DNA from: Cerrena zonata
Lineage: Eukaryota; Basidiomycota; Agaricomycetes; Polyporales; Cerrenaceae
Direction: 5' to 3'
Length of the DNA stretch: 64,000 nucleotides
Assembly: GCA_038087015.1 (NCBI GenBank)
Contig: JASBNA010000027.1
Location: 62,001-126,000 of the forward strand
A model generated the notes under the pieces. The model ran no database searches. It was given only the letters and a program-made list of their open reading frames with translations, and was not told where the DNA came from. How positions within the stretch are numbered: position 1 is the first letter of the stretch; every line of letters begins with the position of its first letter. Shown piece after piece: positions 30,261-43,246 of this stretch. Position numbers and translations under genes: made by a program.

Positions 30261-33200
30261 ATGTTTGAATCGATTGTAGCTAATCTTTTGAATAGAGTAT
30301 TAGGATCTTATATAGAGAATTTTGATCCTAAACAATTGAATATTGGTATATGGAGTGGTGATGTCAAACTAAAGAACTTGAGATTGAAAAAGGAATCGCT
30401 AGATAAATTTAAATTGCCGCTAGATGTTAAGTTTGGTCACTTGGGAGAATTGACTTTACAAATACCATGGTCGAATTTAAAATCCAAACCAGTTAAGATC
30501 ATTATTGAAGATGTTTATGTTTTAGCATCCCCGATTGTTTTACAAGACTATGATATTGAAGATGAAAAAAAGAGAGATTTGCAATTAAAGAAACAAAAAT
30601 TAGATGATTTAGAAAATTTATTAAGTGCTACTGGGCAAAATCAACAATTAACTTCTGATTCTTCTAATAATGAATCTTTCACTGAAAGTTTGATTACTAA
30701 AATTATTGATAATTTACAAGTTACTATTAAAAATATCCATGTAAGATATGAAGATGATTCTATATTAACTGAAGATGCCTACTCAATCGGTTTAACCTTG
30801 AATGAGTTATCTGCTGTTTCAACTGATCAAGGCTGGATCCTAGTTTCATTTCAATCACTCAAAAATTTTCAAGAAAACTATTACTATTGAAAAAACTTTG
30901 TTGTTATATGAATACTGATTCAAATTCAGTTTTTTCAAATGATCCTGATGAATTATTGAAAAATTTAAAAGATTCAATGAATTCAGATAATGTTCAATAC
31001 TTACTGAAACCAGTTTCCGGTGAAGGTAGATTAACTGTTAATAAAGCCGGTACCACGGAATCATCTCCCCATGTTAAAGCAGAATTATTTTTCGATGAAT
31101 TTGGTATAGATTTGGATTCTCAGCAATATAGAGATATCTTATGGACCGCTTCTAAATTTCATTGGTTTATCAAGACTCAAAAATTTAGAAAATTCAGACC
31201 AAAAAATTCAGTACAAGATGATCCAAAAGGTTGGTTTAAATACACTGCTAAATCTATCCTTGATGAAATTCATGAAAAAAATTATAAATGGAGTTGGGCC
31301 TATTTTGCTAAAAGAAGAGATCAAAGGAAAGCCTATGTCAATTTATGGAAATTAATCTTAACCAAGAAAAATTTATCTCCTGAACAACAAAAAGATTTCG
31401 ATGATTTGGAGATTGAATTACCTTTTGAAGATATTAAATTTTATAGATCTTTGGCAAGAGGTGAAGTCCGTAAACAAAACCTAATTACTTCTTCAACTAC
31501 TGCATCTTCTGATACATCAAATTCTCAATCAACTCAAGCTGCAAATAAAAATACTGGTTGGTTCTCAGGCTGGTGGGGTGGTGCAGATAACTCTACATCC
31601 ACTAATATTGAAGATGCTAAAATAAATGACTCTTCTTTAAACGATGAGGAATTGAAATTAACCGAAGAACAAAGAAAAGCTTTGTATGATGCTATTGAAT
31701 ACGATGACTCTCGTGATTTGACAGAAGCTATCGATATACCTCGTGATAGGAATAAATTTGAAGTTTTTGCAAATTTAAGAAGAGGTGGTATTAGTATAAG
31801 AAGAGATAAACACTCATCAAATTTGGCTGAAGTTGTATTCGAAGGCTGTACGACTCAAATCTACCAAAGGCCAGACTCGTTATTAGCAAACTTTCAATTA
31901 CAAGAATTTAGAGTTGAAGATGGTACTAAAACTACTTTATATAAGCACATTGTTAGTGTTAAACAACTTCATACGCACACTCCTCCTCCTGGTGAAACCC
32001 CATCTGAAGTAACCGAATCTGCAAAAGATGATCCATTCTTTAAAATTTCGTTTGAACAAAACCCTCTCGATGGTAGTGCTGATTCTATACTTTTGGCTAA
32101 ATTGAAATCAATGACTATATTTTATAATCCAAATTTCGTTGAGGAAGTTTTCAAATTTTTTAAGCCTCCTAAGGTTCACCTTGACACCGTTGGTGCTATT
32201 ATGAATGCTGCTGAAGCAACCATGGAAGGTATTACTTCACAGACTAGAATAGGTTTACAATACGCTTTGGAAGAACATAAAACCGTTAACGTCAAACTAG
32301 ACTTGCAAGCTCCATTGATTATCTTGCCACTTGATCCAACTAGTTGGAAATCTCCTGTTGCCGTCATTGATGCTGGTCATATTAGTGTAATTAGCGATTT
32401 GGTAGATAAATCAACTTTTGAAGAAATTAAGGGTAAAGAGAGTTATACAAACGAGGATTGGAATAGATTAAACACTTTGATGTATGACCGTTTCAATGTT
32501 CACTTACAAGATGCTCAATTCTTAGTTGGTCCTGATATTAAAAGTACTATGGAACAGTTACATGAAGTAAACCAAAAACAATCAGCATTGATTCTTGATA
32601 AATTAAATATCAAATTATCCTTGGGAATTTCAATATTACCAGATGTAACTAGTTTGGCTAGATTTAAAATCGGTGGTGAAGTTCCCGAAATCAGATTAGC
32701 CATTAATGATTTTCAATATAAAACTATTATGCAATTGATTGACGTACTTATTCCAAATTTTGATGACCTTGACTCGGAAGAATCAAGTGTATTCAATGCT
32801 TTTGGTAACCATGATAATGCATCGATCGAAGAAATTGACGACTCAGCCCATAGCATTAATAAACTCGAAGATTCGCCTAAGAAAATATCGTCAGCCAACT
32901 CGGAGGCGAATAAACAACATATTTTTGAATTTGATTTGAATGTTGACTTGGTCCATATATCTCTATCAAGATGTATAGATGGTGTCACCTTACAAGCTGA
33001 ACCTTTTGTTGATCTTGTTGGGGACACTTTGAGATTGAACTTTTTCAAAACTGATAATGACATGCATCTCGACTTATTTTTAACTGATATCAACGTTATT
33101 GATAATATAGAGAAGTCTGGTGTACCCGAATTTGAAAAATTGGTCTCTTCAAATAATTTTTATGATGGTAAAGAAACTAAGAGACAAAGTAAAGAGTTAT

Positions 33201-36200
33201 TCAAGTTGGACTATCAAAGGACCCAAAGAATTGTCGAATTCAATGGTAAAGAAATCGAAGTTTTCGACCAAGATATTAATTTGGATATTGCTACTGTAAA
33301 GTTTGTCATATCAAGGAAATCTTTGTTAAGTATCTTGAATTTTGTTTTGAATACATTCACCGACCCTAATGCAGAGGCCACTCCTGCTGATGAATTGAAG
33401 CATAACGATGCAACTAATGATGAAGTGAGTCCTCAAAAAATCAATGTTGATGTGAATCTAGAGAGTATAATTATGGTTTTAAATGAGGATGGTATTAAAT
33501 TAGCAACCCTTCAGTTGAGCACAGCTAATATAAATGTTTTCTTAGTTCCTGAAGAAATGGAAGTCAAAGGTAAACTTGGCGCATTGAGTCTTCATGATGA
33601 ATCAAATGAAGGCTCCCCAAGGGATTCGATATTGAGAAACTTGATAAGTATTGATGGTGACAATTTAGCAGAGTTCACTTACAAGACCTTTGATAACGAA
33701 ACAAATACCGAACCTTTCAACACCCTCATCGAATTCAAAACTGGTTCTACGACTGTTAATTTTGTGGAAGATGCTTTAAGTAAAATTTTCAATTATTTGT
33801 GTCAATTTCAAAGAATGAAGGCCATTTATGATAAAGCGAGAGATGCAGCAATTAATCAAGCCGCTCAAATCGATTATGTCAATAAAATCAAGTTTGACTT
33901 TTTGGTTAAGGCTCCAACGATTATATTTCCTACATTGATTGATGCTACTGAAGAAAAATATGATACTATGACAGCCCACTTGGGTGAACTATATGCTTCC
34001 AATGAATTCATTCCAGATGGCGAGTCGTTCAGAAACGTGATTTCTTCTGGTCTCAGAAACATAAGTCTAGCATCTGTTTTCAATTTCGCTGATAATACCA
34101 TTCAAAAGTCCGAGTTGGTTGATGATTTGGATGTCTCATTTAAGATCGATTATAACGATGAGTATGATCCTACTAAACCTACTTTTGTTGTAGATGGTAG
34201 AATGCCGGAACTTGAGATGCACTTAACAGAGTTACAACTTAAATACCTTTTGAAACTTTCGAATGCAATAACCAATGTTTTCACACCAAGTGAAAATGAA
34301 GATTCTCTTGATGACATAGAGGCTGATGCTGAGCATGCTAACGCTGTTGTTAGACATCACACAACTGTAACTTTGGAAAGTTCCCCTTCAAAGCCAAAAG
34401 GCAAAGTTCCAACGAAGGAAGCAATAGAGATACCCGCAGATCATAAAATGGTAGATATGAAGTTTGTTATTCCAAAATTAGCATTAAAAATTTATAACAG
34501 AACTGCTTCGGTTGAAGATTTCAAGAGCAAAATCCTCTCATCGTTTGTTTTGGATCAATTCGATCTAACTTTTGTTATGAATGAAGACTCGCATTTTGTG
34601 TCTGACGTTAATGTTAAATCATTTGTGGTTAAAGATGACAGAGAAGGCACCTCTAATCAATTCCCTGAAATAATACCTCCGATTAATCATGATAACAATC
34701 AATTCGTATTAAATGCATCAACCAATGGTGAGGCCACCAATAAGAACACAACTGTGATGTTAACTGTTGACAGTCCTAAGACAATATTGGCGCTCGATTA
34801 CCTATTCGAATTACAAAATTTCGCAAATAAAGGAATGGAATCAGAGACGTCCATTGCAGAAATTGAACACGAAGATAATGATGGTGCAGATCTGATCGAG
34901 CTTGATAGTCTAAATGCTGTTGACAAGTCAAAAAAATCCGTGAAGTTGAAAGAATCCAAATCTAAACCAACCCAATCTAACTCCAAGCTTGGGTTTTCGA
35001 TCAATATAATAAACCCAACTGTCATTTTATTGGCTGATGCATCGAATGCTGCTACCGAAGCGATAGTTTTTAGAATTGAGCATGTCTTACTCACTAGCCA
35101 AAACGTATTATCTCTCGCCGCAAATAACATTGGAATGTTTTTATCTGTTATGGATTCTTTTGATGATAAGAGATTGCGAATTATTGATGACTTTTCTATA
35201 TCCTTCGCCCATGACTCGAAGGGTTCAACTGCTAATAAATTTTTGACGAACATTCAGCTTTCGATAGAGCCATTATTGGTTAGAGTCTCGTTAAGAGATA
35301 TACGTTTAGCATTAGCCATCTTCAATAGAGCAACCGAGTTATATAATGAAGCCCAAGGGAATTCAACATCGACTAAAGAAGATGATTATAATTTTTCTGA
35401 AGATTTTAAGAGAAGGTTGTCTCATTACGCCCCTACTATTAAATCTGCTTTTTCTACTGAAGATCCAACAAAGTTCAAGGATAAGTCAAAGAGCTCACAA
35501 GTAATCATCAAAGGAGAGGAATTTTTTGCAAGCTTTGGTGGTGTAAGATTTGTTTTAATAGGTGATGTTCATGAATTACCTGTGCTTGATATGAGTGTGA
35601 AACCATTTGAAGCAAGAGCTATTAATTGGTCGACCGACTTGAGTGCAGAAACTCACATCGAGTCTTACGTCAACATTTATAACTACTCCAGATCTTCCTG
35701 GGAACCGCTATTTGAACCGTGGCCATTGGCCGTATATGCATCAAAGCAAACAAATCCTTCGCCTAGCATCATGATAGACTTTGTCTCTAGAGAACTTGCT
35801 CAGATAACAGTGTCTTCTAGATCTATCGCTCTATTGTCACAAGTTTTTTCATCTATTAAGAGTGTAGATTTGCTTAAATCCAGAGAAGATGCTACACCCT
35901 ATCGTATTCTTAATGAAACAGGGTATGAACTAGAAGTTTGGATTGACCGTGATGACGAAAGCAAAAATAATAAAACTAGGATTCAAAATGGCGAGGAAAT
36001 TCCATGGGCATTTGAAGATTGGAGAAAAATTCGTGAAAATTTAGATACTGATAATAAAGTTGATGTTCTTGGGTTGTCTTTGATGGGCTCAAATTACGAT
36101 GCGATAGGAGGAATTTCTGCTACCAGTGAAGGCGAAGAAATAATCATGCTCTACCCACCAGTAAATGGTGTACACAATAGGTTATCATGTGATATAAAAC

Positions 36201-39200
36201 TAGGTGAAGACAACGTCAAAACAATCTGGTTGAGATCTACCGTTGTAATTGATAATGACGTGGATTTCCCTATTTCAATTGAAATGCTTTCAGAAAACGG
36301 AAATAGCTCGAATAAATTGACAATTCCATCAAATAAGAAAATGGCTTTGCCAATAGATAGTGTTTATCCCGATCTTTTGAGGATAAAACCTTCAATTGAG
36401 ACACCCTACAGCTGGTCCGATAATCTTGTTCATTGGAAAGATGTATTGAACGGAGGGGTCTCTTTGAAATGCTCAGCTTCTGACAAGAACGACAAATCGA
36501 CTTACTATTTCCAGGCTGAAGCTACTTATGATAAAGAAGAGCCTTTAGCCAAAATATACCCTCATATGACTTTGGTTATTTCTGCTCCTGTCGAGATTGA
36601 AAATTTACTTCCTTTTGATCTTGCTTATAGGCTTTATGATAAGAGTGCTAAAAAGGATTGGAGTGGTATTGTTGAAAAGGGTGTAAAGACTCATGTGCAT
36701 GTTGTGAGCTTAGAGAGTTTACTTCTACTTAGTGTTGAACCAAAAAGTCTTGGATATAATAAATCAGAATTTGCTATTATCAACACTAATAAAAAAAGCG
36801 ATTTTAAAAGAGAAAAAAGCATGACTATAAGACTTGAAGATGGTCAAGTGTTGAAATTGAAAATACATTATCCTAGAAAACAGGCAGATACCACAGGTTT
36901 GAAAGTTGTTATATATTCCCCATATGTGATTCTCAACAGGAGTGGTCAAGATCTTACTGTTAGCGAGAAGGGAAATCGAATGTTCTCCGTTGGAAAGAAG
37001 TCAGCTTTACAGCCAACTATTCCCTCGTTGTTTTCTTTTGATAGGGATGATGATAGACAGAACCGTGCTTTAATAAAAATCGGAGACTCCACTTGGACTA
37101 CTCCAGTAAGTTTTGATGCCATTGGTCAAGCTACTGCTATAAAAGCTCAAGTGAGCGGGAAGCAAACTGAAATGAATGTTGGTATTTCCATAAATGAAGG
37201 TGAAGGAAAATACAATTTGTCTAAGGTTGTAAATGTTGCACCAAGGTATATATTGCGCAATAACCTTGGTGAAAGGTTAGAGGTAATAGAGAATGGTTCT
37301 ACGAGAAGCTTTGTTATAGAACCTTCAGAATTGGTTCCATTGTATGGATTACGTCGAACAGAACAAAAAAGTTTATTGATGAGATTCCCACATTCATCAA
37401 AAGGAACTTGGTCCTCACCATATGCAATAGATGATATTGGTCAAATATTTTTGAAAGTCTATAAAGAAAACGTTGGTCAAGTTTTGCTTAAAATTAATAT
37501 TCTCACTGAGAATGGAACTATTTTTATACAAATAGAAAATGCTAATAATAATTGGCCATATTCCATTCGTAACTTTAGTGATAGTGAATTTTATATTTAC
37601 CAGAGTGATCCTAATATAAATGAAAATGGTGATGTTGTGAAACAAGATACTAAATACAAGCCTATTTTCTATAGAATTCCACCAAAAAGTGTCATGCCAT
37701 ATGCTTATGATTATCCGAATGCTGTGATCAAGGAACTAATAATCAGGTCACATGGTCGTGAGAGAGGAGTTAATTTAGCAGAAATAGGAAATTTAAAACC
37801 ATTTAGATTACCTGGAACTGAAGAAGCCGAGCAAGCTGTTGTGGATCTTAATGTCATTGCTGACGGTCCTACTCAATCCTTAATAATTTCAAATTATGAT
37901 CCATCTGTTAGTCTATATAAATTGCAAGGAGCAAGCAGATCAAATTCCACTACTAATTTATCCCAGAAGACTTTTGAAGCTACTGAGAATGACGAAAATT
38001 ACCATACAAAGATTATTACTAGATTTGAAGGTTTCGGAATTTCTTTGATAAATTCACGAGGGCAAGAGTTATGCTACACTACTTTGAGGGGATTGGAAAT
38101 CCGTTACAACGAGTCGGATTTATACCAAAACTTGAGCGTCAAATTGAAATGGATTCAAATTGATAACCAATTATATGGAGGTATTTTCCCTATTATTATT
38201 TATCCTAGTGTGGTTCCAAAGTCGGGAAAAGAGATGAACAATCACCCTTCATTTTCAGGATCTATTTGTAAAGTGAAAGATGACTCTCATGGGGTTCTTT
38301 TCATCAAATATGCCACCGTTTTACTTCAAGAGATGACTATTGAAATAGATGAAGACTTTTTGTTTGCATTATTAGATTTTGCTAAGATCCCAGGCGCAAG
38401 TTGGAATCTGAAGCATCAAGATAAGTTATGTGATGATGAATTACAATTACCTGAACCCAAAGCGTTGAATGAGAGTTCGGATATATACTTTGAGGCATTG
38501 CACTTACAGCCTGCTTTGACTAACTTATCTTTTGTAAGAACAGAAAGAGTTAATATAGAAGATAGACAAACGTCTCAAAATGCATTGATGTTCTTTTTCA
38601 ACGTTCTTACTATGGCTATTGGTAATATTAACGATGCTCCAATTAAGCTAAATGCATTGTTTATTGAAAATATTAGGGTTCCGATCCCAGTTTTAATCGA
38701 GTCTGTTCAAACTCATTACGGTCAATCTTTCTTCTATCAAGTTCATAAAATCTTAGGTTCCGCCGATCTCATCGGTAATCCGGTCGGGTTGTTCAACAAC
38801 ATTTCTTCTGGTGTGCTCGATATTTTTTATGAACCTTATCAAGGATTTGTTATCAACGATCGTCCCCAAGAATTGGGAATTAGCATCGCGAAAGGTGGTT
38901 TGAGTTTCTTGAAAAAGTCTATTTTCGGTTTCTCTGATTCATTCACTAAAATCACTGGGTCATTGGCAAAGGGGTTAACTGTTGTAACTCTTGATAAGAA
39001 ATTTCAAGAACGCCGTCGTCTCAACCAACGTCGTAATAAACCAAAACATGCATTATATGGATTCGCATCTGGGGCAAACTCATTTTTTGAATCTGTTTCT
39101 TCTGGTGTTACTGGTGTTGCAACTGCTCCAATAGAGGGTGCCAATTCCGGTGGTGCATCTGGATTTTTCAAAGGTTTAGGGAAAGGTGTTGTTGGCTTAC

Positions 39201-39694
39201 CAACAAAGACTGCAATCGGCTTTTTTGATTTAGCATCTAATGTTAGTGAAGGTATCCGTAACACTACTACTGTTTTCGATGCAGAAGGTTTGGATAAAGT
39301 AAGATTACCCCGTTACGTATCCTATGACAAGGTTATAAGGCCTTATTCCCAGAGAGAAGCGCAGGGCCAATTCTGGCTCAAGTCGATCGATGGAGGATCC
39401 TACTTTAAAGAACAATACTTGGCTCATTTAGTTTTACCAGGAGAAGAAAATGCTGTTATGATTACATTTAGAAAGATCATTTTATTCCAAATCAATACAT
39501 TGAAGATCAAATGGCAAATAACATTTGATCAAATCAAAGCTATTTCTATAGAGCCAACGGGTATAAGCATTAGTTTGAAAAAGAGAGAAGGACCCTTTAT
39601 ACCGATTCCCGAAAAAAATAACAGAACATTTTTATACAATAAAATTGGAATTGCTGTTCAAGAATTTAATAAGCATTGTCAAGTCATACTATAG
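30261..39694 (+). CDS. VPS13: Bridge-type lipid transfer protein Vps13 (one frameshift)
   Basis: About 3144 residues once joined. The N-terminus '[26 protein letters not shown]' and '[22 protein letters not shown]' is the chorein domain. A very long hydrophobic-groove (RBG) body follows, then the SHR-BD/VAB-like region ('[22 protein letters not shown]'), the VPS13 C-terminal ATG2-like segment ('[22 protein letters not shown]' and the Gly-rich '[17 protein letters not shown]'), and a PH-like end. Vps13 moves glycerophospholipids at membrane contact sites (mitochondria, endosome, prospore membrane). The frame breaks at about 30836-30842 (ATCCTAGT). One more C gives '[18 protein letters not shown]', joining the first 209 codons to the 2935-residue remainder. 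CCC-to-CC assembly loss is likely. Confidence 0.95.
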
Positions 39695-39757
39695 TTTCTA
39701 TAGTCATTTATCATCAGCATTTTTTTACAAAGTTATCTATATATATATACAAGTTAT

Positions 39758-40861
39758 TTAAATTGTTTTAAATGCATGAAATTTTAAATTTTTTTCAGTA
39801 GAACGAAGTCTCTTTGGTATTCTAGGAATAAACTCGGGTATACTCTCCTCGTTACAATACTGGAGTTTCAATTTCGGCGTTGAAATATAACCATCTATAG
39901 TTTTGATAAAAAGCTTACCATCGACCACTTCAGATTCCCCTGGCAGTTTCATTGACAAATCATTGCATGAAGATACTTCTTCAATATCGTATAAAATGAC
40001 TTTCAAAGATTCTTCGAAAGATCCAGATTTCGAGTACTTTGATACATAGGTATGAACCGATCCCAAAGCATCGAGAAGCCTTTTTATTTGACGTGATGTT
40101 GTCAGGGACCAATTGATCTCGCTACTAGACGAAGACATTTTGGATGCAAGGGAATGAGGGTAATTGCTACGAGGTGAATCAATAGGCGGTAAGAATAATT
40201 CATTCTCTATAGTTTTCACAAGAAGATCAGCACCTATATTCCCCAATTTCTCTTCCAAGGAGGTATAATTATCATCATTTGAAATAGGTATTTCGTCCGA
40301 TTGACTAACAATATCGCCTCTATCAAATTTTGTAGGATGCAAAGTTTGAACGGTAACCCCTGAAAACAGGTCATCGTTCATAAGAGCATATTGTATGGGT
40401 GAAGAACCCGAATACTTGGGTAATAGGGACGGATGAACGTTCAAACCTCCGTATCTTAATGATTTCAAAAATTTGGCAGGAATAAGAATACCATATGATA
40501 CAGCTATGGCCAAATCGTATTGTTTTGGCTCGGATAATCCAAGGATATCACTTGCAGTATCAGCACGATGAATAACCATCGAATGATCTTCGGCATAGTG
40601 ACCTATTGGTACATCTGTCAAATTTTTCAATTTACGCCCTGATTTCTTCTTACTTCTAGTTATCACGTCAATCGACTGTATTCTATTAGGATTAAGCTTT
40701 TGGTAGTCTAATAGTTTACCCAAGGATAAAAGACTGAATCTATCACTGCCGAAATAGGCTATACGTAATGGTTGTTCAATACTAGGTGTCTTTGTAGACA
40801 TAAACCTTGGAATTAAGGTTGCACCCTGTTTTGGTACCACTTTAAGTACTGAAAGCAACAT
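39758..40861 (-). CDS. FMT1: Mitochondrial methionyl-tRNA formyltransferase
   Basis: 367 residues from the ATG at 40861 (upstream codons in frame include only TTG). The N-terminus 'MLLSVLKVVPKQGATLIPRFMS' looks like a mitochondrial presequence. The formyltransferase domain shows 'LRIAYFGSDRFSLLSL', 'DLAIAVSYGILIPAKFL', and the tetrahydrofolate/catalytic motif 'GGLNVHPSLLPKYSGSSPIQYAL' with Asn, His and, later, 'KFDRGDI' Asp. The enzyme formylates initiator Met-tRNA in mitochondria. The usual RG in 'YRGAAPI' is SG here, a conservative family variation in yeasts. Convergent with VPS13, with 63 bp between stops. Confidence 0.88.
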   Translation of the reverse strand: MLLSVLKVVPKQGATLIPRFMSTKTPSIEQPLRIAYFGSDRFSLLSLGKLLDYQKLNPNRIQSIDVITRSKKKSGRKLKNLTDVPIGHYAEDHSMVIHRADTASDILGLSEPKQYDLAIAVSYGILIPAKFLKSLRYGGLNVHPSLLPKYSGSSPIQYALMNDDLFSGVTVQTLHPTKFDRGDIVSQSDEIPISNDDNYTSLEEKLGNIGADLLVKTIENELFLPPIDSPRSNYPHSLASKMSSSSSEINWSLTTSRQIKRLLDALGSVHTYVSKYSKSGSFEESLKVILYDIEEVSSCNDLSMKLPGESEVVDGKLFIKTIDGYISTPKLKLQYCNEESIPEFIPRIPKRLRSTEKNLKFHAFKTI

Positions 40862-40912
40862 TGTTGGGATTTCTACAAACAAAGGATTATTTCAAGTTTC
40901 TTATTGAATGTT

Positions 40913-41181
40913 ATGGACTCAGAATCAATCCCACCAACCAAATTTGTGAATCTATTCAATGATGAGGCTGAGAGACAAGGCGATGTTCCTGGCAGTTAGC
41001 TTTGTCGACAACTTCAACAATGTCTTGTGGACTCACACTATTCAAATGATCTTAGCCAGCTATTTATCCAAAGCCGTTTCCTACTCATATACTGAAAGAA
41101 GCTTTAAACGGAGATCAAGTACCTCGCACGAGAGATTTTCCAGAGTTTTTGTTAGCGAGTTTTTCAACTGGAGAAGCATAA
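40913..41181 (+). pseudogene. Small broken reading frame, unidentified
   Basis: ATG at 40913 opens 28 codons ('MDSESIPPTKFVNLFNDEAE'), then TAG at 40997-40999. The same frame continues with a helix-like segment ('LCRQLQQCLVDSHYSNDLSQ') to about 41070. If one A is added to the AAA run there, it joins a frame that reads 'PFPTHILKEALNGDQVPR' and 'DFPEFLLASFSTGEA' to a TAA at 41179. Total 90 codons with one stop and one shift. The composition looks like real protein, but I do not recognise the family. It could be a true pseudogene or a small gene with two sequence errors. It is divergent from FMT1, 51 bp between starts. Confidence 0.4.
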
Positions 41182-41437
41182 ACAAAGGACACCTTGTGTA
41201 AAAATCCAAAGGAGAAAAAAAGATTAGTTACTTCACATATATTTTTATACTATAATTTATTCAGCTCTAATTGTTAATTCTGGTAGCATTGAGTTACTAG
41301 TGAAAGGTTTGGCTATCTCATTACGTGTTTGCAAAAGTAATTTTCGGCGAACACTGTATTTTAAAGAAACCAGGTTTGCTCTGAAATTTTAGTCTTTTTA
41401 TTCAATTTTTTAACTGGTTTAAACTGATGAAGATATA

Positions 41438-42934
41438 ATGGTATCTCCTACTATAAGGAAAGTATTTGTTCTTCTTTCATGTACGTTTCTAGGGTTAATA
41501 TGTGGGACTCTATATCTTTACTCTTCATATAGTCCGCAATTGGCAGCCCAACTCAATTACTCGGTCACGGATGCATCTTCTATAGCACTTATGGGGACCT
41601 TGGGGGTTGCAGTACTGGGACCGGTTGCTGGAGTGGTTGTGGATCAAAAAGGTTACACTGTTTCGATGATTATGGGAGGAGTTTGCATTATGACTGGATA
41701 TTTGGGATTGAAGAGACAATTTGATATTCAGTACTCTAATTTGAGCCTTTCATGTATATTATTATTCTTGGTTGGATCAGGTTCTACATTTATCAATTCA
41801 GCATGTTTAAAATGTTGTGCTATAAGCTTTCCTAGTATAAGAGGAGTGGCTACTTCGTTACCATTGGCACTTTATGGTTTAAGTGCTCTTTTCTATTCTG
41901 TTATTGCTTCGGTTTTCTATCCGGGTATGACTTCAGCATTCTTGGGATTTTTAGCATATTCGTCAATTGGTATATTTTGTATTTGCACTCCTAGTATTAT
42001 GCTATGTGATTTTGAACATAATAAAAAGAAGAAAATAGTTCATGCTAGAAGTACTTCAGGGTCTTTTGAATTGGCTAATCTTAGTGGTACTACAACTCCA
42101 ATTCACTCTAGAAATTCATCTACAAATAGTCCAGCAATTTCACATAATTCAGATTCATTAAATCACAAACCAAAGGATTCTCAATTAAGTGGATTTAAAC
42201 TTATTTATTCCTATAAGTTTTGGCTTATCTTTGTTATTACTGGTTCTCTTGCATCATTAGGTCAAATGTATATTTATTCTGTTGGATATATGGTTAAAGC
42301 CCTTCTTAGTAAGAGTATGGATTTAGAACCAATGGACCCACTTTTCGGGGCTGAAGAAGAAATCGAAGCAATGATCCAAAGAGATCAACAATTACAAGTT
42401 GGCCTTTTATCAGTTGCAAATTGTATCGGGCGAATCGCATCTGGGGTTGCTGGAGATATCATTACCCAATCTTTCCAAAAGAAAAGATCCTGGTTACTTT
42501 TCATCCCAAGCCTTGGATTATTATCTACTCAAATTATGGGACTAAAAGTTGCCCATTATAATAGTTTATCAATGGTTTCATTACTAACTGGGTTTTTCTA
42601 TGGCTTTACATTTTGTATAATGCCCATTATAGTTGGTGATATTTTCGGAATGGATAATTTTTCGTCAAACTGGGGAGTGGTTGGTTTAGCACCAATAGGC
42701 CCAAGTTTTTATTTTACTGGATTATTCGGTAGAATATATGATTCTAATTCTGAAAAAATTAAAGGAACAGAAATTACTTCTTGTCAATTAGGTAAAGGAT
42801 GTTATGATTCCATCTTTATGATTACTCTGGTAATTGCCTTCCTTGCTATAATGGTGACAATCGCATTGAACTTTGGGAAGAGGTCAACTTCAAAACCACG
42901 TAAACCAGTGGACTTTCGTAAGCTTAATTCATGA
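41438..42934 (+). CDS. MCH1: MFS transporter, Mch1-like (monocarboxylate-transporter homologue)
   Basis: 498 residues with about 12 hydrophobic segments in two sets of six, separated by a Ser-rich cytosolic loop (about 200-250). The N-terminal segment 'VFVLLSCTFLGLICGTLYLYSSYSPQLA' and 'GTLGVAVLGPVAGVVVDQKG' match the nodulin-like/MCH subfamily. 'SVANCIGRIASGVAGDII' and 'WGVVGLAPIGPSFYFTGLFGRIYD' are further landmarks. In S. cerevisiae Mch1 is vacuolar and does not transport simple monocarboxylates; the substrate is unknown. CTG at the VAV-CTG-GPVAG position should be read as Ser in this clade. No lesion. Confidence 0.85.
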   Translation: MVSPTIRKVFVLLSCTFLGLICGTLYLYSSYSPQLAAQLNYSVTDASSIALMGTLGVAVLGPVAGVVVDQKGYTVSMIMGGVCIMTGYLGLKRQFDIQYSNLSLSCILLFLVGSGSTFINSACLKCCAISFPSIRGVATSLPLALYGLSALFYSVIASVFYPGMTSAFLGFLAYSSIGIFCICTPSIMLCDFEHNKKKKIVHARSTSGSFELANLSGTTTPIHSRNSSTNSPAISHNSDSLNHKPKDSQLSGFKLIYSYKFWLIFVITGSLASLGQMYIYSVGYMVKALLSKSMDLEPMDPLFGAEEEIEAMIQRDQQLQVGLLSVANCIGRIASGVAGDIITQSFQKKRSWLLFIPSLGLLSTQIMGLKVAHYNSLSMVSLLTGFFYGFTFCIMPIIVGDIFGMDNFSSNWGVVGLAPIGPSFYFTGLFGRIYDSNSEKIKGTEITSCQLGKGCYDSIFMITLVIAFLAIMVTIALNFGKRSTSKPRKPVDFRKLNS

Positions 42935-43246
42935 TTCTTAATCTTACTTTCATTGCACGTCATTTTTAATTCGTTACATTTTAATCATTTTCGTTATTAT
43001 TAACGTACTAATTATATTCTTTTTGATTTCTTTTTGTTTTTTTACTTCAAAGTTCTTCTACATTTAACGATCATATGAAGTCATATCTCTTCTATTTATG
43101 TAACATTAATAAAGTAAAACCATCATTCAATTGATCTTTGTAATAGTACCATTGAGACTTTTCTGTGGAGACAGAAAAAAAAAAAAAAAAAACAGATCTG
43201 AGATATCAAGAGTTAACTACTTCGTTCATTAAAGTCTTGCTAACAT
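42935..43246. other. MCH1 3' / next promoter spacer
   Basis: 312 AT-rich bases with an A18-type tract near 43173-43191 shortly before the next start. No gene or RNA seen. Confidence 0.5.

Noticed and set aside
30836..30890. Intron or programmed frameshift in VPS13
   Set aside because: No donor/branch/acceptor set and no slippery heptamer; a single missing C restores a conserved-looking frame.
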